A DNA stretch of 64,000 nucleotides from positions 1 through 64,000 of the forward strand of contig DATNDG010000181.1 of NCBI GenBank assembly GCA_035553515.1, in the 5' to 3' direction. Numbering within the stretch: position 1 is the stretch's first letter; every line of letters begins with the position of its first letter. This document shows positions 28,359 through 37,496 of this stretch, piece by piece. This DNA comes from DAHUYF01 sp035553515. GTDB lineage: Bacteria; Pseudomonadota; Alphaproteobacteria; ATCC43930; CGMCC-115725. The notes under the pieces were generated by a model. The model saw nothing but the letters and a program-made list of their open reading frames with translations, had not been told where the DNA came from and did no database searches. Position numbers and translations under genes: made by a program.

Positions 28359-29264
28359 ATGGCGCGCAAGGCGAGGCGCAAGAGCGGCAGGGATGATCTG
28401 CGGCGCAGCTTTCCGGCCGAGGGGCGCGCCGCTCCCCGGGTGCGGCGGCTGCGCGATCCCGGATTCGATGGTCTCGATCTCTACCACACCCTGCTGACCA
28501 TCGGCTGGAGCGGCTTCTTCGCTGCGCTGGCGCTCGCCTATGGACTCTTCAATCTCGCCTTTGCGCTGCTCTATCTAGAGACGGGCGGCATCGCCAATGC
28601 GCGGCCGGGCGCCTTTGCCGACGCGTTCTTCTTCAGCGTCCAGACCATGGCGACCATCGGCTATGGCCAGATGTACCCGCAGTCGCTGGTGACCAATCTC
28701 CTGGTCACCATCGAAGTGCTGATCGGTCTGACCGGGCTCGCGCTCGCAACCGGCATGGTGTTTGCGCGCTTCTCGCGGCCGACCGCCCGGGTGATGTTCA
28801 GCGCCACCGCCGTCGTCACGCCCCATGACGGCGTGCCGACGCTGATGCTGCGCGCCGCCAATCAGCGGCGCAACCAGATCCTCGAGGCGCAAGTCACGGT
28901 GTCGCTGCTGCACGACGAGCGGAGCCGCGAAGGAGTCTCGATGCGGCGCTTCGCGGATCTGCCGCTGCTGCGTGCCCGCACGCCGATGTTTTCGCTCACC
29001 TGGACGATCATGCATCGCATCGATGAGAAAAGCCCGCTCCATGGCGCCACGCCGGCTTCGCTGGCGGCGCAAGGAGCGGAGATCGTCGTGGCGCTGATCG
29101 GTCTCGACGGCACTTTCTCGCAGACTGTCAATGCTCGTCATTCCTACCTAGCGGAGGAGATCGTCTGGAACCGGCGCTTCGCGGACATTGTCGAAGTTGC
29201 CGAGGATGGCATGCGCATCGTCGATTACCGGCGCTTTCACGATCTGGCCGCGGAGGGGGAGTAA
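28359..29264 (+). CDS. Inward-rectifier K+ channel protein (KirBac-type)
   Basis: 301-aa two-helix potassium channel with a cytosolic regulatory domain. An N-terminal basic segment and slide-helix region (GLDLYHTLLTIGWSGFF) precede helix 1 (about 48-70). The pore helix and filter T99-I-G-Y-G103 lie in TMATIGYGQMYP, then helix 2 (about 112-135). The C-terminal immunoglobulin-like domain (about 145-295) includes RAANQRRNQILEAQVTV, as in KirBac1.1. The role is probably K+ flux or membrane-potential control. It is divergent from the small gene at 28175. Confidence 0.92.
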   Translation: MARKARRKSGRDDLRRSFPAEGRAAPRVRRLRDPGFDGLDLYHTLLTIGWSGFFAALALAYGLFNLAFALLYLETGGIANARPGAFADAFFFSVQTMATIGYGQMYPQSLVTNLLVTIEVLIGLTGLALATGMVFARFSRPTARVMFSATAVVTPHDGVPTLMLRAANQRRNQILEAQVTVSLLHDERSREGVSMRRFADLPLLRARTPMFSLTWTIMHRIDEKSPLHGATPASLAAQGAEIVVALIGLDGTFSQTVNARHSYLAEEIVWNRRFADIVEVAEDGMRIVDYRRFHDLAAEGE

Positions 29265-29301
29265 GCATCGCTGGCGGGCGTTGACCGGGAAAGGAGGCCC
29301 C

Positions 29302-29487
29302 ATGCCCCGCAGCCTCGACCAGAAGAACCGCCGCGCCCGGCAGCTCAATCCGAAGAGATCGGGCGTCCGGACCGGCAATCCCCAGCTCAAATCGCACGAT
29401 GCGGACGAGGTTCACTCCTCGCCCCGGCAGCGCCCGCCGCGGCGGCGCGGCAAGGTCAGCGTCAAGCGCGGCGAGCGCGGGGCCTGA
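29302..29487 (+). CDS. Small basic hypothetical protein
   Basis: 61-aa, strongly basic frame (start MPRSLDQKNRRARQLN, ending in an RRGK-rich tail), probably unstructured. An ideal AAGGAGG lies 7 nt before ATG 29302, and it follows the KirBac gene by 37 bp. Composition suggests nucleic-acid or acidic-surface binding, but no family is recognised. It is convergent with apt. Confidence 0.55.
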   Translation: MPRSLDQKNRRARQLNPKRSGVRTGNPQLKSHDADEVHSSPRQRPPRRRGKVSVKRGERGA

Positions 29488-29580
29488 GCGTCGCGATTGA
29501 CCCGATCAGGGCGTTTCCGGTGATCACCCTGCCGCAAATGGCGCCGGTCTTGGTGCGGCTGGAGCGGCTCCGCGCCGCGC

Positions 29581-30096
29581 TCAGGAGTCGTAGCTCACCA
29601 CCGAGTTGAACGGCACGTCGATGCGTTTGCGGCCCTCGAGGAAGGCGAGTTCGATGATGCAGGCCGCCGCCAGCACGTCGCCGCCGACGCTCCGGCACAA
29701 CCGTATGGCCGCGGCCAGCGTGCCCCCCGTCGCCAGGAGATCGTCGAGCACGATCACCCGCTGGCCGGGCTTTATCGCATCCGCCTGGATCTCGATGGTG
29801 TCGCTGCCGTATTCGAGATCGTAGGTGTAAGGGATGGTGGTGCCCGGCAGCTTGCCCTTCTTCCTCACCATGACGAAGCCGCAGCCGAGGCTGTAGGCAA
29901 GGGGTGCCGAGACCAGAAAACCCCGCGACTCGATACCCACCAGCAGCTCGGGCCGATAAGGTCGGAGCACCCGGTCGAGCTGCTGGACGGTGGCTTGCCA
30001 GGCCGGCGCGTGCGCGAGCAGGGTCGAAATGTCATAGAAGAGAATCCCGGGCTTGGGAAAGTCGGGAATTCCGCGGATATGCCGCTTGATGTCCAT
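29581..30096 (-). CDS. apt: Adenine phosphoribosyltransferase
   Basis: 171-aa purine-salvage enzyme that makes AMP from adenine and PRPP. It shows the family start IRGIPDFPKPGILFYDI, the LVGIESRGFL and FVMVRKKGKLPG blocks, and the PRPP-binding loop VIVLDDLLATGGTL. ATG 30096 has GGAG 11 nt upstream; a TTG four codons earlier is possible. It is divergent from mlaE, with about 105 bp between. Confidence 0.95.
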   Translation of the reverse strand: MDIKRHIRGIPDFPKPGILFYDISTLLAHAPAWQATVQQLDRVLRPYRPELLVGIESRGFLVSAPLAYSLGCGFVMVRKKGKLPGTTIPYTYDLEYGSDTIEIQADAIKPGQRVIVLDDLLATGGTLAAAIRLCRSVGGDVLAAACIIELAFLEGRKRIDVPFNSVVSYDS

Positions 30097-30201
30097 GCCT
30101 TGCTCCAAAAGGGGCCGCGCGCCGGGCTACTTTAGCGAAAGTCGGTCGGGCCGAAAGCTCCATTTCGCTGAGCTGCCGGCGAACGTGTAGACTGCCGCGC
30201 C

Positions 30202-31347
30202 ATGAGTTCCGGCGAAGCCCGTTTCGACCTCCACGCCGAAGGTGACGCCCTTGTGCTGCAAGCGGCGGGGAGCTGGCTTGTTGCCAGCGCCGCGGCGCTC
30301 GACCGGGCGCTCGACCGGCTGGGTGGCGTGGCACCGGGCAAGCGGCTGCGCATCGATCTCGCCGGGCTGGAGAAGCTCGACACGGTCGGCGCTTGGCTGC
30401 TGCTGCGCACCAGGAACGCGCTCGAGGCGCAGGGCGTGGTCGCCAGCATAGAGAACGTCGCGCCGGATTTCGTGCCGTTGCTCGAACAGGTGGCCAAGGG
30501 AGAGCCGCCGGAGCTCCCGTCGGCGGCGCCCGAGGGCTTTGGTGCGCAGATCGCCGGCATGCTCGCTCGAATTGGCGAGCGCACGGTCGAGGCGATGCTG
30601 GAGGTGCGCGAGCTGGTCGGGTTTTTCGGCCTGGTCACGGTCACGCTGCTGCGCACGCTCCGGCGCCCGGGGCGGCTGCGCGGCGTGTCGCTCGTGACCC
30701 AGATGGAGCGGAGCGGCATCGGCGCTCTGCCGATCGTGGGCCTGCTCTCCTTCCTGATCGGGATCGTCATCGCCTATCAGGGCGCGGGCCAGCTCCGCCG
30801 CTTCGGCGCCGAGATCTTTACCGTCAACCTGCTCGGCGTCGGCATTCTGCGCGAACTCGGCGTGCTGCTGACGGCGATTATCGTCGCTGGACGCTCCGGC
30901 AGCGCCTTTACCGCCGAGATCGGCGCCATGGAGGTGAACGAGGAGCTCGACGCCATGCGCACACTCGGGCTGGATCCGATCGAGGTGCTGGTGCTGCCAC
31001 GGCTCTTCGGCCTTATCATCACGCTGCCGCTGCTCGCGGCCTACGCCGACTTCACGGCGCTGGTCGGGGGTGCGCTGATGTCCTGGACCGCGCTTGGCAT
31101 CCCGCCGCCGCTGTTCTTGCGTCAGCTTCACTTCGCGGTCGGCGAATGGACCTTCTGGGTCGGTATCTTGAAGGCGCCGTTCTTCGCTGCCACGATTGCC
31201 CTTGTCGGCTGCCGCGCGGGCTTCCAGGTGTCGCGCAGCGCCGAGAGCGTCGGTCGTCTCACCACACTTTCCGTGGTCCGTTCGATCTTTCTGGTAATCA
31301 TCATCGATGCCGCCTTCTCCATCCTCTACGCCCGCCTCGGCATCTGA
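30202..31347 (+). CDS. MlaE-type ABC permease with N-terminal STAS domain
   Basis: 381-aa permease subunit of an MCE-type lipid transporter. Residues 1-100 form a STAS-like domain, here fused to the permease rather than encoded separately as MlaB. Residues 115-381 form the MlaE domain with GLLSFLIGIVIAYQGAGQL, GRSGSAFTAEIGAM and EELDAMRTLG. It probably moves phospholipids between the inner membrane and the periplasmic MCE protein. It is first in a four-gene operon. Confidence 0.92.
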   Translation: MSSGEARFDLHAEGDALVLQAAGSWLVASAAALDRALDRLGGVAPGKRLRIDLAGLEKLDTVGAWLLLRTRNALEAQGVVASIENVAPDFVPLLEQVAKGEPPELPSAAPEGFGAQIAGMLARIGERTVEAMLEVRELVGFFGLVTVTLLRTLRRPGRLRGVSLVTQMERSGIGALPIVGLLSFLIGIVIAYQGAGQLRRFGAEIFTVNLLGVGILRELGVLLTAIIVAGRSGSAFTAEIGAMEVNEELDAMRTLGLDPIEVLVLPRLFGLIITLPLLAAYADFTALVGGALMSWTALGIPPPLFLRQLHFAVGEWTFWVGILKAPFFAATIALVGCRAGFQVSRSAESVGRLTTLSVVRSIFLVIIIDAAFSILYARLGI

Positions 31348-32122
31348 GCGGCCGGTGGTCCGCGTGCGCGGTCTGACGACGCGCGTCGGCGGCCGGGTGC
31401 TCCATGACAAGCTGGACCTCGATGTCAGACGGGGCGAGGTGCTCGGCGTGGTCGGCGGTTCCGGCAGCGGGAAGTCGGTGTTGCTGCGCACGGTGATCGG
31501 GCTGCTGCGGCCGGAGGCAGGATCGATCGAGGTGCTCGGCCGCGACATGCTCGATCTCGGTGAGGAGGAGCGTCTGACGCTCGATGCACGCTGGGGCGTG
31601 CTCTTCCAGGACGGGGCGCTGTTCAGCTCGCTCGACGTGGCGCAGAACGTCGCCGTGCCGCTGCGCGAGCAGCTCGCGCTCACATCCCCCCTCCTCGAAG
31701 AGATCATCCGGCTGAAGCTCGCGTTGGTCGGGCTACCCAGCGACGCCTGCGCCAAATACCCGGCCGAGCTCTCGGGCGGTATGCGCAAGCGCGCTGGGCT
31801 CGCCCGCGCTCTCGCCCTCGACCCCGAGCTGCTCTTCCTCGACGAGCCGACCGCAGGCCTCGACCCTATCGCCGCCGGCGCCTTCGACACGCTTATTCGC
31901 GATCTCCGTCTCAGCCTCGGGCTCACCGTCTTCATGGTGACGCACGATCTCGACAGCCTGATCGCGATCTGCGACCGGATCGCGGTGCTGGTCGACAAGC
32001 GGCTTATTATCGGCACAATGGCCGAGCTCCTGGACAACCCTCACCCCTGGATCCAGGCCTATTTCCGGGGTCCGCGCGGACGCGCGGCGTTGGCCGGCAT
32101 GGACGGGCAGGCGGTCGGATAG
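31307..32122 (+). CDS. MlaF-type ABC transporter ATPase
   Basis: 271-aa ATPase that powers the MCE lipid transporter. Walker A is GGSGSGKS (K56), the signature is LSGGMRKRAGLARAL, Walker B is ELLFLDEPTAGLDP and the switch His is in VTHDLDS. The ATG at 31307 overlaps mlaE by 41 bp, an unusually long overlap; a GTG at 31355, just after the mlaE stop, would remove a low-complexity Ser/Pro leader and may be the true start. Confidence 0.93.
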   Translation: MPPSPSSTPASASERPVVRVRGLTTRVGGRVLHDKLDLDVRRGEVLGVVGGSGSGKSVLLRTVIGLLRPEAGSIEVLGRDMLDLGEEERLTLDARWGVLFQDGALFSSLDVAQNVAVPLREQLALTSPLLEEIIRLKLALVGLPSDACAKYPAELSGGMRKRAGLARALALDPELLFLDEPTAGLDPIAAGAFDTLIRDLRLSLGLTVFMVTHDLDSLIAICDRIAVLVDKRLIIGTMAELLDNPHPWIQAYFRGPRGRAALAGMDGQAVG

Positions 32123-32123
32123 G

Positions 32124-33077
32124 ATGGAAACGCGCGCGAATTACGTCGCCGTCGGCGCCTTTGTGCTGATCATGCTCGTCGGAATCCTGATCGCGGCGCT
32201 GTGGATCGCGCGCATCGAATTCGGCCGCGAGCACAGCTTCTACGACATCTATTTCAGCGGCTCCGTCACCGGCCTCGCACGCGGTTCCGAGGTCCGTTAC
32301 AACGGCATCCGCGTCGGGCGCGTCGAGGAGATCCGCATCGACCCGCAAAATCTGCAGCGCGTGCGGGTCACGGTCGAGCTGGAGCAGCCGGCTCTGATCA
32401 AATCGGACGCCGTCGCCTCGCTCGAGGTGCAGGGATTGACCGGCGCCGCATATATCGAGATCAGCGGCGGCAGCCAGAGCTCTCCGCTGCTCGCCGCTCA
32501 GGCCGGTCAGCGCTACCCGGTCATCGCCTCCCGTCCCTCGGGGCTGCAGCGGGTCTTCGCTAGCGCGCCCGAGCTGCTGGCGCGGCTCGCCGAGGTGGCT
32601 GACAAGCTGTCGGATGTTCTCGACGAGCGCAATCGCGCGGCGATCGCCGAGACGCTCGATAATATCAGACGCGTGACCGCCGTTGCGGCAGCGCGCTCCG
32701 GCGATCTCGACGGTGCGATCGGCGATACCGCCGCGGCCATGCGCGACCTGCGCAACATGCTCGCAACGGCCAACGACACCTTGCAGCAGATGCACACGCT
32801 GATGGGCGACCAGGGGGAGGGGGGCCATGCGCTCAAGAACATCGACGAGGCGGCGCTCAAGCTCAACAAGCTCGCCACCGATCTCGATGCCGTGGTACAG
32901 GAGACCCGGCCGCCCTTGCGCGATTTCAGTCAGCATGGCCTCAACCAGCTGAGTCAGCTCCTGGTGGATGCGCGTAGGCTCGTGGGCCAGCTGACCCGGC
33001 TCAGCGACGAGATCGAGCGCAATCCCTCCCGCTTTCTGTTCGGCGGCAACCGCCGCGAGGGCTATCAGCCGAAATGA
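32124..33077 (+). CDS. MCE-family lipid transport protein (MlaD-like)
   Basis: 317-aa membrane-anchored MCE protein. One helix (about 8-30) precedes the MCE domain (about 37-115), with DIYFSGSVTGLARGSEVRYN and GLTGAAYIEISGG. The long C-terminal part (about 140-300) is predicted helical, rich in Leu/Asp heptads, as in proteins that form periplasm-spanning tubes. It begins 1 bp after mlaF and overlaps the lipoprotein gene (ATGA). Confidence 0.93.
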   Translation: METRANYVAVGAFVLIMLVGILIAALWIARIEFGREHSFYDIYFSGSVTGLARGSEVRYNGIRVGRVEEIRIDPQNLQRVRVTVELEQPALIKSDAVASLEVQGLTGAAYIEISGGSQSSPLLAAQAGQRYPVIASRPSGLQRVFASAPELLARLAEVADKLSDVLDERNRAAIAETLDNIRRVTAVAAARSGDLDGAIGDTAAAMRDLRNMLATANDTLQQMHTLMGDQGEGGHALKNIDEAALKLNKLATDLDAVVQETRPPLRDFSQHGLNQLSQLLVDARRLVGQLTRLSDEIERNPSRFLFGGNRREGYQPK

Positions 33078-33688
33078 ACCGCCTCAGCCGACGCCTCGTT
33101 CTTGCCGGCCTGACCCTGACGCCGGCCGCGTGCGGCAGTCTGCTGCCAACGGGCGGAGCGGCGCCGAAGCTCTATACGCTGACTGCCGCCGCGGACTTCC
33201 CACCCGGCGGCGCTCGCGTCTCCTGGCAGCTCCTGGTCGAAGTTCCAACGAGCACCGCCGCCTTCGATACCGAGCGCATCGCTTTGAGCCGGGGTCCCAC
33301 GACGCTCGACTATTTTGCCGACGCCGCCTGGACGGACCGGGCGCCGCTGATGGTGCAGGCGCTGCTCGTGCAATCCTTCGAGAATTCCGGCCGCATCGCC
33401 GCAGTGGCGCGCGAGTCGCTCGCGCTCCGGGCGGACTACATGCTGCGGCCGGAGCTGCGGCATTTCGAAGCGGATTATGGCGCTGCCGCGGCGCTTCCCG
33501 AGGTGCATATCGAGATCGGTGCGCGCCTCATCCGGATGAGCGATCGCGCCATCGCCGCCTCGCGGCGCTTCGATGCCAGGGTGAAGGCGACGGAGAACAG
33601 CATCCCGGCGATCGTCGATGCCTTCAACGGCGCCTTCCACCAGGTGGCGCGGCAAATGGTCGAGTGGGCGCTCGACGCGGCCCGCTGA
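33074..33688 (+). CDS. PqiC-like ABC transport auxiliary lipoprotein
   Basis: 204-aa lipoprotein with lipobox LTPAAC (Cys20). The domain starting PKLYTLTAAADFPPG and including SRGPTTLDYFADAAWTDRAP is that of the ABC-type auxiliary lipoprotein (DUF330/PqiC) family. It probably docks the MCE complex at the outer membrane. In this operon it takes the place where MlaC would sit in E. coli; no mlaC is seen here. Confidence 0.88.
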   Translation: MNRLSRRLVLAGLTLTPAACGSLLPTGGAAPKLYTLTAAADFPPGGARVSWQLLVEVPTSTAAFDTERIALSRGPTTLDYFADAAWTDRAPLMVQALLVQSFENSGRIAAVARESLALRADYMLRPELRHFEADYGAAAALPEVHIEIGARLIRMSDRAIAASRRFDARVKATENSIPAIVDAFNGAFHQVARQMVEWALDAAR

Positions 33689-33742
33689 AGGCTTGCCAGT
33701 CCGGCCCCGCCGCGAGATAAGGAGGCAAGGGGGGACGACCGG

Positions 33743-34510
33743 ATGCGTGATCTCGCCCGCCTAGACCGCGCCGAGCTCGAGGCCATGGCGGCGGCAGGTG
33801 AGGAGGTGCTGGAGTGCCGCCGTGTGTTGGCACGGACCGGCGACACGCCGATGAGTGAGGCGCTGCGCGGCGCGCCCGGTTTCGTCGAGTGGGACCACTA
33901 TCCTGCCGGCGACGTCTACGATCCCCTCACCCATGCGCAATACTTCTATCACGGCCACCCGCCGGCGCAGCGCGGCGTTGGCGAGCACGGTCATTTCCAT
34001 ACCTTCCTGCGCCCGCGCGGCATGCCGCCGGGGACGCGGCCGCTGATCATGCCCGAGCTCGCCATCGCCGACGCACCGGCGGCGCCCACGGCGCCACCCG
34101 CGCCGCAGCCGAACCAGGGCGCCGACAATGACGAACTCAGCCATCTCGTCGCCATTGCCATGGACTCGACCGGTGCCCCGATCCGCCTCTTCACTACCAA
34201 CCGCTGGGTCACCGGCGAGACCTGGTATGCCGCCGCGGATGTCGCTGCCATGCTCGAGCGCTTCGTCATCGATCTGGCGCGGCCGTCCTGGCCGCTGAAC
34301 CGCTGGCTCACGGCGATGTTCCGTCTCTTCCGGCCGCAGATGGCGGCCCTGATCCATGCCCGCGACGAGGCTGTCATGGCTTTCCGTCGCCGGCATCGCG
34401 GCAAGGTGCATGTCTTCGAGGATCGCCGCCTGGAAATCCCCTCCACGGTCGAGATCGACGTCGAGGATCAGGTTCGTTGCGTGTCGGTGGCGTTGAAGCA
34501 GGTTGCTTAA
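33743..34510 (+). CDS. Hypothetical protein (DUF6969-like)
   Basis: 255-aa cytosolic protein with no signal or membrane segment. A His-rich stretch, with HYPAGDVYDPLTHAQYFYHG and GEHGHFHTFLRP, could bind metal, followed by an Ala/Pro linker (about 108-130), then LSHLVAIAMDSTGAPIRLFTTNRWVTGETW. This matches what I recall of DUF6969, uncharacterised in alphaproteobacteria, but the family call is tentative. AAGGAGG lies about 20 bp upstream. Separate from the mla operon by 54 bp. Confidence 0.75.
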   Translation: MRDLARLDRAELEAMAAAGEEVLECRRVLARTGDTPMSEALRGAPGFVEWDHYPAGDVYDPLTHAQYFYHGHPPAQRGVGEHGHFHTFLRPRGMPPGTRPLIMPELAIADAPAAPTAPPAPQPNQGADNDELSHLVAIAMDSTGAPIRLFTTNRWVTGETWYAAADVAAMLERFVIDLARPSWPLNRWLTAMFRLFRPQMAALIHARDEAVMAFRRRHRGKVHVFEDRRLEIPSTVEIDVEDQVRCVSVALKQVA

Positions 34511-34545
34511 CGTCCGCTAACCATGCCGTGCCGAACCGCGACCGC

Positions 34546-34560
34546 TTAATCAAACATTAG
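34546..34560 (+). promoter_or_regulatory. CtrA-like box TTAA-N7-TTAG
   Basis: TTAATCAAACATTAG matches the CtrA consensus TTAA-N7-TTAA at seven of eight fixed positions and lies 66 bp upstream of the DUF2336 ATG. A second weaker site, TTAA-N6-CTAACCAT, lies at 34507-34523. CtrA is the alphaproteobacterial cell-cycle and motility regulator. Confidence 0.45.
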
Positions 34561-34625
34561 GGCTCCGACGCCATGATGGCGCGGCAGCCGACCTGCATTT
34601 CGCTGCAGCAAATGCGCGCGGGACC

Positions 34626-35732
34626 ATGACCAATTCGCTGTCAAAATCCGACGTCGAGCGCCTCCTCACCGATCCCTCTGCCGATACGCGTGCGGTTATC
34701 GCGGCGAAGGTCGCGCAGCAGGTCGACGGTGCGTCGCTCTCGACTGAGGAGCGCGCGATCGCCGAGGACATCGTCCGTGCGCTGACCCGCGACGCGGCCA
34801 TCCGTGTTCGCCAGGCGCTCGCCGAGCAGCTCAAGGAAAGCCGCGCGGTGCCCCATGATATCGCCGTGGCGCTCGCCCACGACGTCGACACGGTGTCACT
34901 GCCTATCCTGACGCATTCGCTCGTGCTGAGCGACGAGGATCTCGTCGAGGTCATCCGCTGCAGCGGCGATGCCAAGCAGGCAGCGATCGCTGCACGCGAG
35001 CACGTCTCGGCCGCTGTAGCCGAAGCTATCGTCGCCGCCGACGAGCCGAGCGCGCTGGCTACGCTGGTGGCCAACAACGGCGCCGAGCTCGGGGAAGAGA
35101 CGCTGCAGCAGGTGCTCGATCGTCACGCCGACAACGATCTCATCAAGGAGCCGATGGCGCGGCGAGCGCACCTGCCGGTCACCGTGCTTGAGCGGCTGGT
35201 GGATGCGGCCTCTTCGGGCATTCGGGAGATTCTTTCCAAGCGCAACGACCTGCCGGGCCATCTTGCCACCGATCTCGTGCTCAACACCCGTGAGCGTGCC
35301 ACCGCCAGCCTTCTATCGCCGACTTCAGCGGCGATCGAGGCACTGCAGCTCGCCCAGCATCTCCAGCGCAGCGGGCGCCTCACGCCGTCGCTCATCATCC
35401 GGGCCATCTGTCTCGGCGATTTAGTCTTCGTCGAAGCCGCGTTCGCCGTGCTCGCCGACGTACCGGTGCACAACGCGCGGCTCCTCATCTACGATGCCGG
35501 CCCGCTGGGCTTCAAGGCGGTCTACGAACGCTGCCGCTTGCCGTCCGAGTTCTTCGAGCTCTTCCGTATCGGCCTCATCGTCGCCCAGCAGACGGATTTC
35601 GACGGCGGCGAGAACGACCGCGAGCGGCATCGCCGCCGGACGCTCGAGCGCATCCTCACCCAGTACGAGAATATCGGCCCCGAGGACCTCGACTATCTCC
35701 TCGGCAAGCTGCGCGCCGCTGCCGCCGCCTGA
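34626..35732 (+). CDS. DUF2336 domain-containing protein
   Basis: 368-aa cytosolic protein. The N-terminal ~300 residues are a helical-repeat array (HEAT-like, with repeated Asp/Ala-rich helices such as DAAIRVRQALAEQLKES) typical of DUF2336, and the C-terminus ends in a short helix. Such proteins are common in Rhodospirillales, often in several copies; their role is unknown, with protein-protein scaffolding the natural guess. A CtrA-like box lies upstream. The gene is convergent with an AAA ATPase gene, 18 bp apart. Confidence 0.87.
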   Translation: MTNSLSKSDVERLLTDPSADTRAVIAAKVAQQVDGASLSTEERAIAEDIVRALTRDAAIRVRQALAEQLKESRAVPHDIAVALAHDVDTVSLPILTHSLVLSDEDLVEVIRCSGDAKQAAIAAREHVSAAVAEAIVAADEPSALATLVANNGAELGEETLQQVLDRHADNDLIKEPMARRAHLPVTVLERLVDAASSGIREILSKRNDLPGHLATDLVLNTRERATASLLSPTSAAIEALQLAQHLQRSGRLTPSLIIRAICLGDLVFVEAAFAVLADVPVHNARLLIYDAGPLGFKAVYERCRLPSEFFELFRIGLIVAQQTDFDGGENDRERHRRRTLERILTQYENIGPEDLDYLLGKLRAAAAA

Positions 35733-35750
35733 GCGGCGGTCGCAGCAAGC

Positions 35751-37496
35751 CTAGACGAGGCCGCGCAGCGCCGCCTGGCGACACAGCACGTGGTGCCGCA
35801 GGCTCTGGCTCGCGAACTGGTAGCGCAGACCGCCGGGGCCGACCATGCGCCTGAGAATGGCGCCGCGCTCGGGCTCGGTCAGCTTCTTCAGCGGATATTG
35901 CAGCGCAAGTAGCGACAGGCTCTCCGGATTGGCCTGGGCCGCCGCGGCGGCGACGTCGGTGGCGGCGAAGGTGCCGTATTCGTCGCTGCGGCAGCGCGCT
36001 GCGTAGAACAGCACATCGCGGAAGGACGCGTTCTCGTGCGGACCGACGGCAAGGTCGTAGATCTCCTTCACCCGCGCCTCGGCCTCCTCGGCTGAGCGCT
36101 CGACCGAGTAGCGCAGATCCTCGCGCTCAATGCGTGCCGACTGCCGCCGCGACGCGCTGCGTGCGGCGAAGAGGCAGAGGAGCTGCGCGTGATAGGGCAG
36201 CCCCTGCGCCAGCTCGATGATCGATTGGCGTACCCAAGGATCGAAGGCGAGGCCGGCCTTTTCCTCGCCGGCGGCGATGATGCCGTCGAGCTCGCGGCGC
36301 GACATCAGCGGCATCGGCACGGTGACGATGGTGCGCTGGAGTGAGGGATGCTTGCCGAGCAGCTGTCCCACATTCTCGGCCACGCCGATGATCAGCAGCG
36401 TCACCGCGACATTGGCATCCGACAGATTCTTCAGCAGCTCCGCCAGCTTCGCCTTGGTGTCCTCGTCGGTGACGCGGTCATACTCGTCTATGATCAGGAT
36501 GAGATGCTTTTCGTAGACGCGCTCGAAGAGCTGAACGATTTCGCCGACACCGCAACGCCCGGGGAGCAGCTGCTCGAAATTGTCGATGCCGGCGCGGCTG
36601 GTCGCGCCAACGCCGTCGGGCAGCAGTGTCGCCGGCATGCGGCGCAGGAAGGCGCGAAAGATGTCATCGAAGCCGAGTTCGGAGCTGCAGGCAAAGCGGA
36701 GGACCATGTACCCCGCTTCCTCCGCCTTCACCGCGAGCACGTTGGCGAGTGAGGTCTTGCCGCTACCGCGCTCGCCGTAGACCATGACGTGCGCCCGCTC
36801 TTCCTCGATCGCGGCGATGATGCGCTGAAGTTGTTTGAGGCGGCCGGAGAACAGCGCGGTGCCGTGCTTGGGACGGGTCGGCGTGAACGCCTCGCGCAGC
36901 AGCGCGCTGGTGCGGCCACCGTCGGAGAGGGGCGTGCGCTGACGCTTCCAGGAAACGCCAGGGGCTGCCAGGGTGAATGCTGCCTGATCGATATCCCGCT
37001 CCGCGCTCGCCGATGGCGAAGAGTGGGCGGAATGCGCGACATGCTCAGGCGCCCGCGGCGCCGGTGGCTCGGCCGAGGGCAGGGGCGACTCCATGGGATG
37101 CGGCGCCGACGCGAGCTGCACGTTGGCACGACGCAGGGCGAAGGGCGAGGCGGAGGACGCGAGCGCCGGCGTTGCGCCGCGCGGCGCTGCGCCGAACTCG
37201 ACGCGGCGGGGCGGCTCGACCGGGCGCAGGATTTCAGGTCGCACGGCGAAGGCGCTGCGCTCGAGGACCGCGCGGTCGCGGTGCAGGATCGGAGTGGCCG
37301 GCGGTGGCACGGGTCCGCGCCTTTCGGCCGCGAGTGATGCCCTTGGCTCGCTGAGCGGTTCCGCCTCGCGCAGCAAGGTCGCCGCGCGCCCGAGATCAAG
37401 CACCCCCTCCGTGGTGAAGGGATCGGCATCTGCGTCTTCTTCGACCTCGGCGGTCGGGATGCGGCGGCGTCGAAACCAGTCCTTTGGATTGGGCAT
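35751..37496 (-). CDS. AAA ATPase with long low-complexity N-terminal region
   Basis: 581-aa protein. Residues 1-215 are low-complexity, rich in Pro/Ala/Arg/Glu, and start with the basic segment PNPKDWFRRRR. Then comes an AAA/ORC-type ATPase domain: Walker A GERGSGKTSL (K247), Walker B LILIIDEYDRV (D337-E338), and a sensor-like LLIIGVAENV. A winged-helix-like C-terminus follows. It resembles ExeA/Cdc6-like ATPases rather than a replication initiator. The start at 37496 is chosen because upstream codons have no similarity. Function unknown. Convergent with DUF2336. Confidence 0.85.
   Translation of the reverse strand: MPNPKDWFRRRRIPTAEVEEDADADPFTTEGVLDLGRAATLLREAEPLSEPRASLAAERRGPVPPPATPILHRDRAVLERSAFAVRPEILRPVEPPRRVEFGAAPRGATPALASSASPFALRRANVQLASAPHPMESPLPSAEPPAPRAPEHVAHSAHSSPSASAERDIDQAAFTLAAPGVSWKRQRTPLSDGGRTSALLREAFTPTRPKHGTALFSGRLKQLQRIIAAIEEERAHVMVYGERGSGKTSLANVLAVKAEEAGYMVLRFACSSELGFDDIFRAFLRRMPATLLPDGVGATSRAGIDNFEQLLPGRCGVGEIVQLFERVYEKHLILIIDEYDRVTDEDTKAKLAELLKNLSDANVAVTLLIIGVAENVGQLLGKHPSLQRTIVTVPMPLMSRRELDGIIAAGEEKAGLAFDPWVRQSIIELAQGLPYHAQLLCLFAARSASRRQSARIEREDLRYSVERSAEEAEARVKEIYDLAVGPHENASFRDVLFYAARCRSDEYGTFAATDVAAAAAQANPESLSLLALQYPLKKLTEPERGAILRRMVGPGGLRYQFASQSLRHHVLCRQAALRGLV

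Noticed and set aside
30127..32037. 636-codon minus-strand frame over mlaE/mlaF
   Set aside because: Antisense shadow with Ser/Arg-rich composition and no domain.
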